Shown here piece after piece: positions 62,041-64,000 of a stretch of 64,000 bases of DNA. Each line of letters begins with the position of its first letter. Positions within the stretch are counted from its first letter, which is position 1. Location: contig NW_027478389.1 in the NCBI RefSeq assembly GCF_051014685.1, forward strand, positions 1,922,001 through 1,986,000, given 5' to 3'. This DNA comes from Ptiloglossa arizonensis (lineage: Eukaryota; Arthropoda; Insecta; Hymenoptera; Colletidae). The notes beneath the pieces were generated by a model, which saw only the letters and a program-made list of their open reading frames with translations, ran no database searches and was not told the origin of the DNA. The translations under genes were made by a program, and so were the position numbers.

Positions 62041-64000
62041 CTTGCGAAAATTATGATGGTTTCTCAACCATTCCTTAACTTCAAACTCCCACATCTCGCG
62101 AACGGATTGACGAACTCGAGAATTTCCTGTTGCATCTGAAAGCAGAAAGTCGCGCGATTACAATGGTATGTGTATTTTTGCCCTAGGCCACAGTGGTTAA
62201 TGGTTTTGAGTATCAGACTTGCGGAAATTTAGATGGTTTCTCAGCCATTCCTTAACTTAAAACTCCCATATCTCGCGAACGGATTGAAGAACTTGAGAAA
62301 TTCCTGTTGCATCTCAAAGCTGTAGCTCGCCCGATTACCACGGTTTGTGTATTTTTGCCATAGGCCATAGAAGTTTTTGGTTTAGAGTATCAGACTTGCG
62401 AAAATTGTGATGGTTTCTCAACCATTCCTTAACTTCAAACTCCCATATCTCGCGAACGGATCGACGAACTCGAGAAATTCCTGTTGCATCTGGAAGTAGA
62501 AACTCTCCCGATTACAACGGTAAGTGTATTTTTCCCCTAAGCCTTTGTACTTATTGGTTTCGAGTGTCAGACTTGCGAAAATTTTGATGGTTTCTCAACC
62601 GTTCCTTAACTTCAAACTCCCATATCTCGCGAACGGATTGACGAACTCGAGAAATTCCTGTTGCATCTGAAAGTAGAAACTCTCCCGATTACCACGTTAT
62701 GTGTATTTTTCGCCTAGGCCATAGTAGTTATTGGTTTCGGGTATCAGACTTGCGAAAATTTTGATGGTTTCTCAACCATTCCTTAACTTCAAACTCCCAC
62801 ATCTCGCGAACGGATTGACGAACTCGAGAAATTCCTGTTGCATCTGAAAGTAGAAACTCTCCCGATTACAACGGTATGTGTATTTTTCCCCTAGGCCATT
62901 GTAGTTATTGGTTTCGAAAATCAGACTTGCGAAAATTTTGATGGTTTCTCAACCATTCCTTAACTTCAAACTCCCACATCTTTCGAACGGATTGACGAAC
63001 TCGAGAAATTCCGGTTGCATCTGGAAGTTGAAATTCTCCAGATTACAAAGGTATGTGTATTTTTTCCCTAGGCCATTTTAGTTATTGGTTTCGAGTATCA
63101 GCCTTGCGAAAATTTTGATGGTGTCTCAACCATTCCTTAACTTCAAACCCCCATATCTCGCGAACGGATAGACGAACTCGAGAAATTCCTGTTGCATCTG
63201 AAAGCAGAAAGTCGCGCGATTACAATGGTATGTGTATTTTTGCCCTAGGCCACAGTAGTTAATGGTTTTGAGTATCATGCTTGCGAAAATTTTGATGGTC
63301 TCTCAGCCATTCCTTAACATCAAACTCCCATATGTAGCGAACGGATCGACGATCTCGAGAAATTCCGGTTGCATCTGGAAGTAGAAACTCTCCCGATTAC
63401 AACGGTATGTGTATTTTTCCCCTAAGCCTTTGTAGTTATTGGTTTCGAGTGTCAGACTTGCGAAAATTTTGATAGCTTCTCAACCATTCCTTAAATTCAA
63501 ACTCACACATCTGGCGAACGGATCGACGAACTCGAGAAATTCCGGTTGCATCTGGAAGTAGAAACTCTCCCCATTACAACGGTAGGTGTATTTTTCCCCT
63601 AAGCCTTTGTAGTTATTGGTTTCGAATATCAGACTTGCGAAATTTTTATGGTTTCTCAACCATTCCTTAAATTCAAACTCCCACATCTCGCGAACGGATT
63701 GACGAACTCGAGAAATTCCGGTTGCATCTGGAAGCAGAAACTCTCCAGATTACAGCGGTGTGTGTATTTTTGCCCTAGGCCATAGTAGTTATTGGTTTCG
63801 AGTATCAGACTTGCGAAAATTTTGATGGATTCTCAACCATTCCTTAACTTCAAACTCCCACATCGGGCGAACGGATCGACGAACTCGAGAAATTCCGGTT
63901 GCATCGGGAAGTAGAAACTCTCCCGATTACAACGGTATGTGTATTTTTCCCCTAAACCTTTGTAGTTATTGATTTCGAGTATCAGACTTGCGAAAATTTT

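Larger units (their letters stand above)
1..64000. repeat. 177-bp tandem satellite array filling the window
   Basis: The motif cgaaaattttgatgg recurs at 1, 178, 355, 532 and on to 63,991, always head to tail on the + strand, giving about 362 monomers. The consensus (my hand count) is about 42% G+C. It carries TCGCGA at monomer positions 52-57, CTCGAG at 71-76 and CCTAGG at 138-143. No stretch longer than one monomer departs from the repeat, so there is no intervening gene, transposon or unique DNA. Monomers differ by substitutions and 1-2 bp indels, with a few larger deletions. Such arrays are typical of centromeric or pericentromeric heterochromatin in eukaryotes, but the chromosomal position and species are inference and are not shown by the sequence. 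The family is not one I recognise. Confidence 0.98.
41813..64000. repeat. Zone D: Q-only monomers, higher-order blocks
   Basis: About 125 monomers. All right ends are Q-type (ttggtttcgag or ttgatttcgag, with gtatcag or gtgtcag). Characteristic right halves are cctaagcctttgtagtt and gccctaggccacagtagtt, with ctctcccgattacaac and gcagtagctcgcccg as middle variants and ggcttatcaacc as a left variant. P-type ends and R-type left halves are absent. A shortened gcgaaattttgatg junction (1-bp loss) marks one recurring monomer type (47,390, 48,097, 48,803, 52,520, 53,755, 59,225). No gene or transposon was seen. Confidence 0.85.

Noticed and set aside
1..64000. CRISPR-like or prokaryotic direct-repeat array
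   Set aside because: Repeats are contiguous with no unique spacers, the unit is far longer than CRISPR repeats, and there are no adjacent genes.
1..64000. Assignment to a named species or satellite family
   Set aside because: The length resembles human alpha satellite and the Arabidopsis 178-bp repeat, but the sequence does not match what I know of either. A database search with the consensus would be decisive.

Overview
The whole 64 kb window is one uninterrupted tandem satellite array with a monomer of about 177 bp. I see no gene, RNA gene, transposon, microsatellite tract or unique spacer anywhere in it. Tracking the invariant cgaaaa start of the monomer from position 1 to 63,991 gives about 362 head-to-tail monomers (mean about 176.8 bp), all in the same orientation. 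The net length change over the window is only about -84 bp, made of small indels, one 28-bp deletion and a 9-bp-class deletion seen in three monomers. This is eukaryotic heterochromatin, of the kind found at centromeres, pericentromeres or subtelomeres. The length is in the class of well-known centromeric satellites (human alpha 171 bp, Arabidopsis about 178 bp), but I do not recognise the sequence and cannot name the organism. The consensus is about 42% G+C with about nine CpGs per monomer and no obvious CpG decay.

Layout. Zone A (1-17,876) mixes monomers with a 'P' right end (ttcgtttctagcatc) and a 'Q' right end (ttggtttcgagtatc). It is built from shuffled multi-monomer blocks; the first 37 monomers (1-6549) are in perfect 177-bp register. 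Zone B (17,877-32,185) adds a diverged left-half type, 'R' (cttaagtccaaactccgata), usually followed by ttaccgctagg. Zone C (32,186-41,735) is a 27-monomer block of 4,775 bp present twice in tandem with only two substitutions found between the copies. Zone D (41,812-64,000) starts abruptly at the right edge of that duplication. It lacks R and P types and consists of Q-type monomers with cctttgtag or ccacagtag right halves, again arranged as nested higher-order blocks.

How the parts relate: the sequence is a record of in-register unequal exchange. Homologous blocks are offset by near-integer multiples of 177 bp (1, 4, 5, 6, 7, 8, 10, 11, 13, 14, 18, 21, 23, 27, 28-37 monomers), and paired blocks differ by whole-monomer gains or losses. 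One exchange can be placed within 48 bp. Apparent open reading frames up to 141 codons are by-products: 177 is 59 codons, so the same peptide is re-read in each monomer. They should not be annotated as genes. Block boundaries were found by eye and are good to a few tens of bases unless stated.
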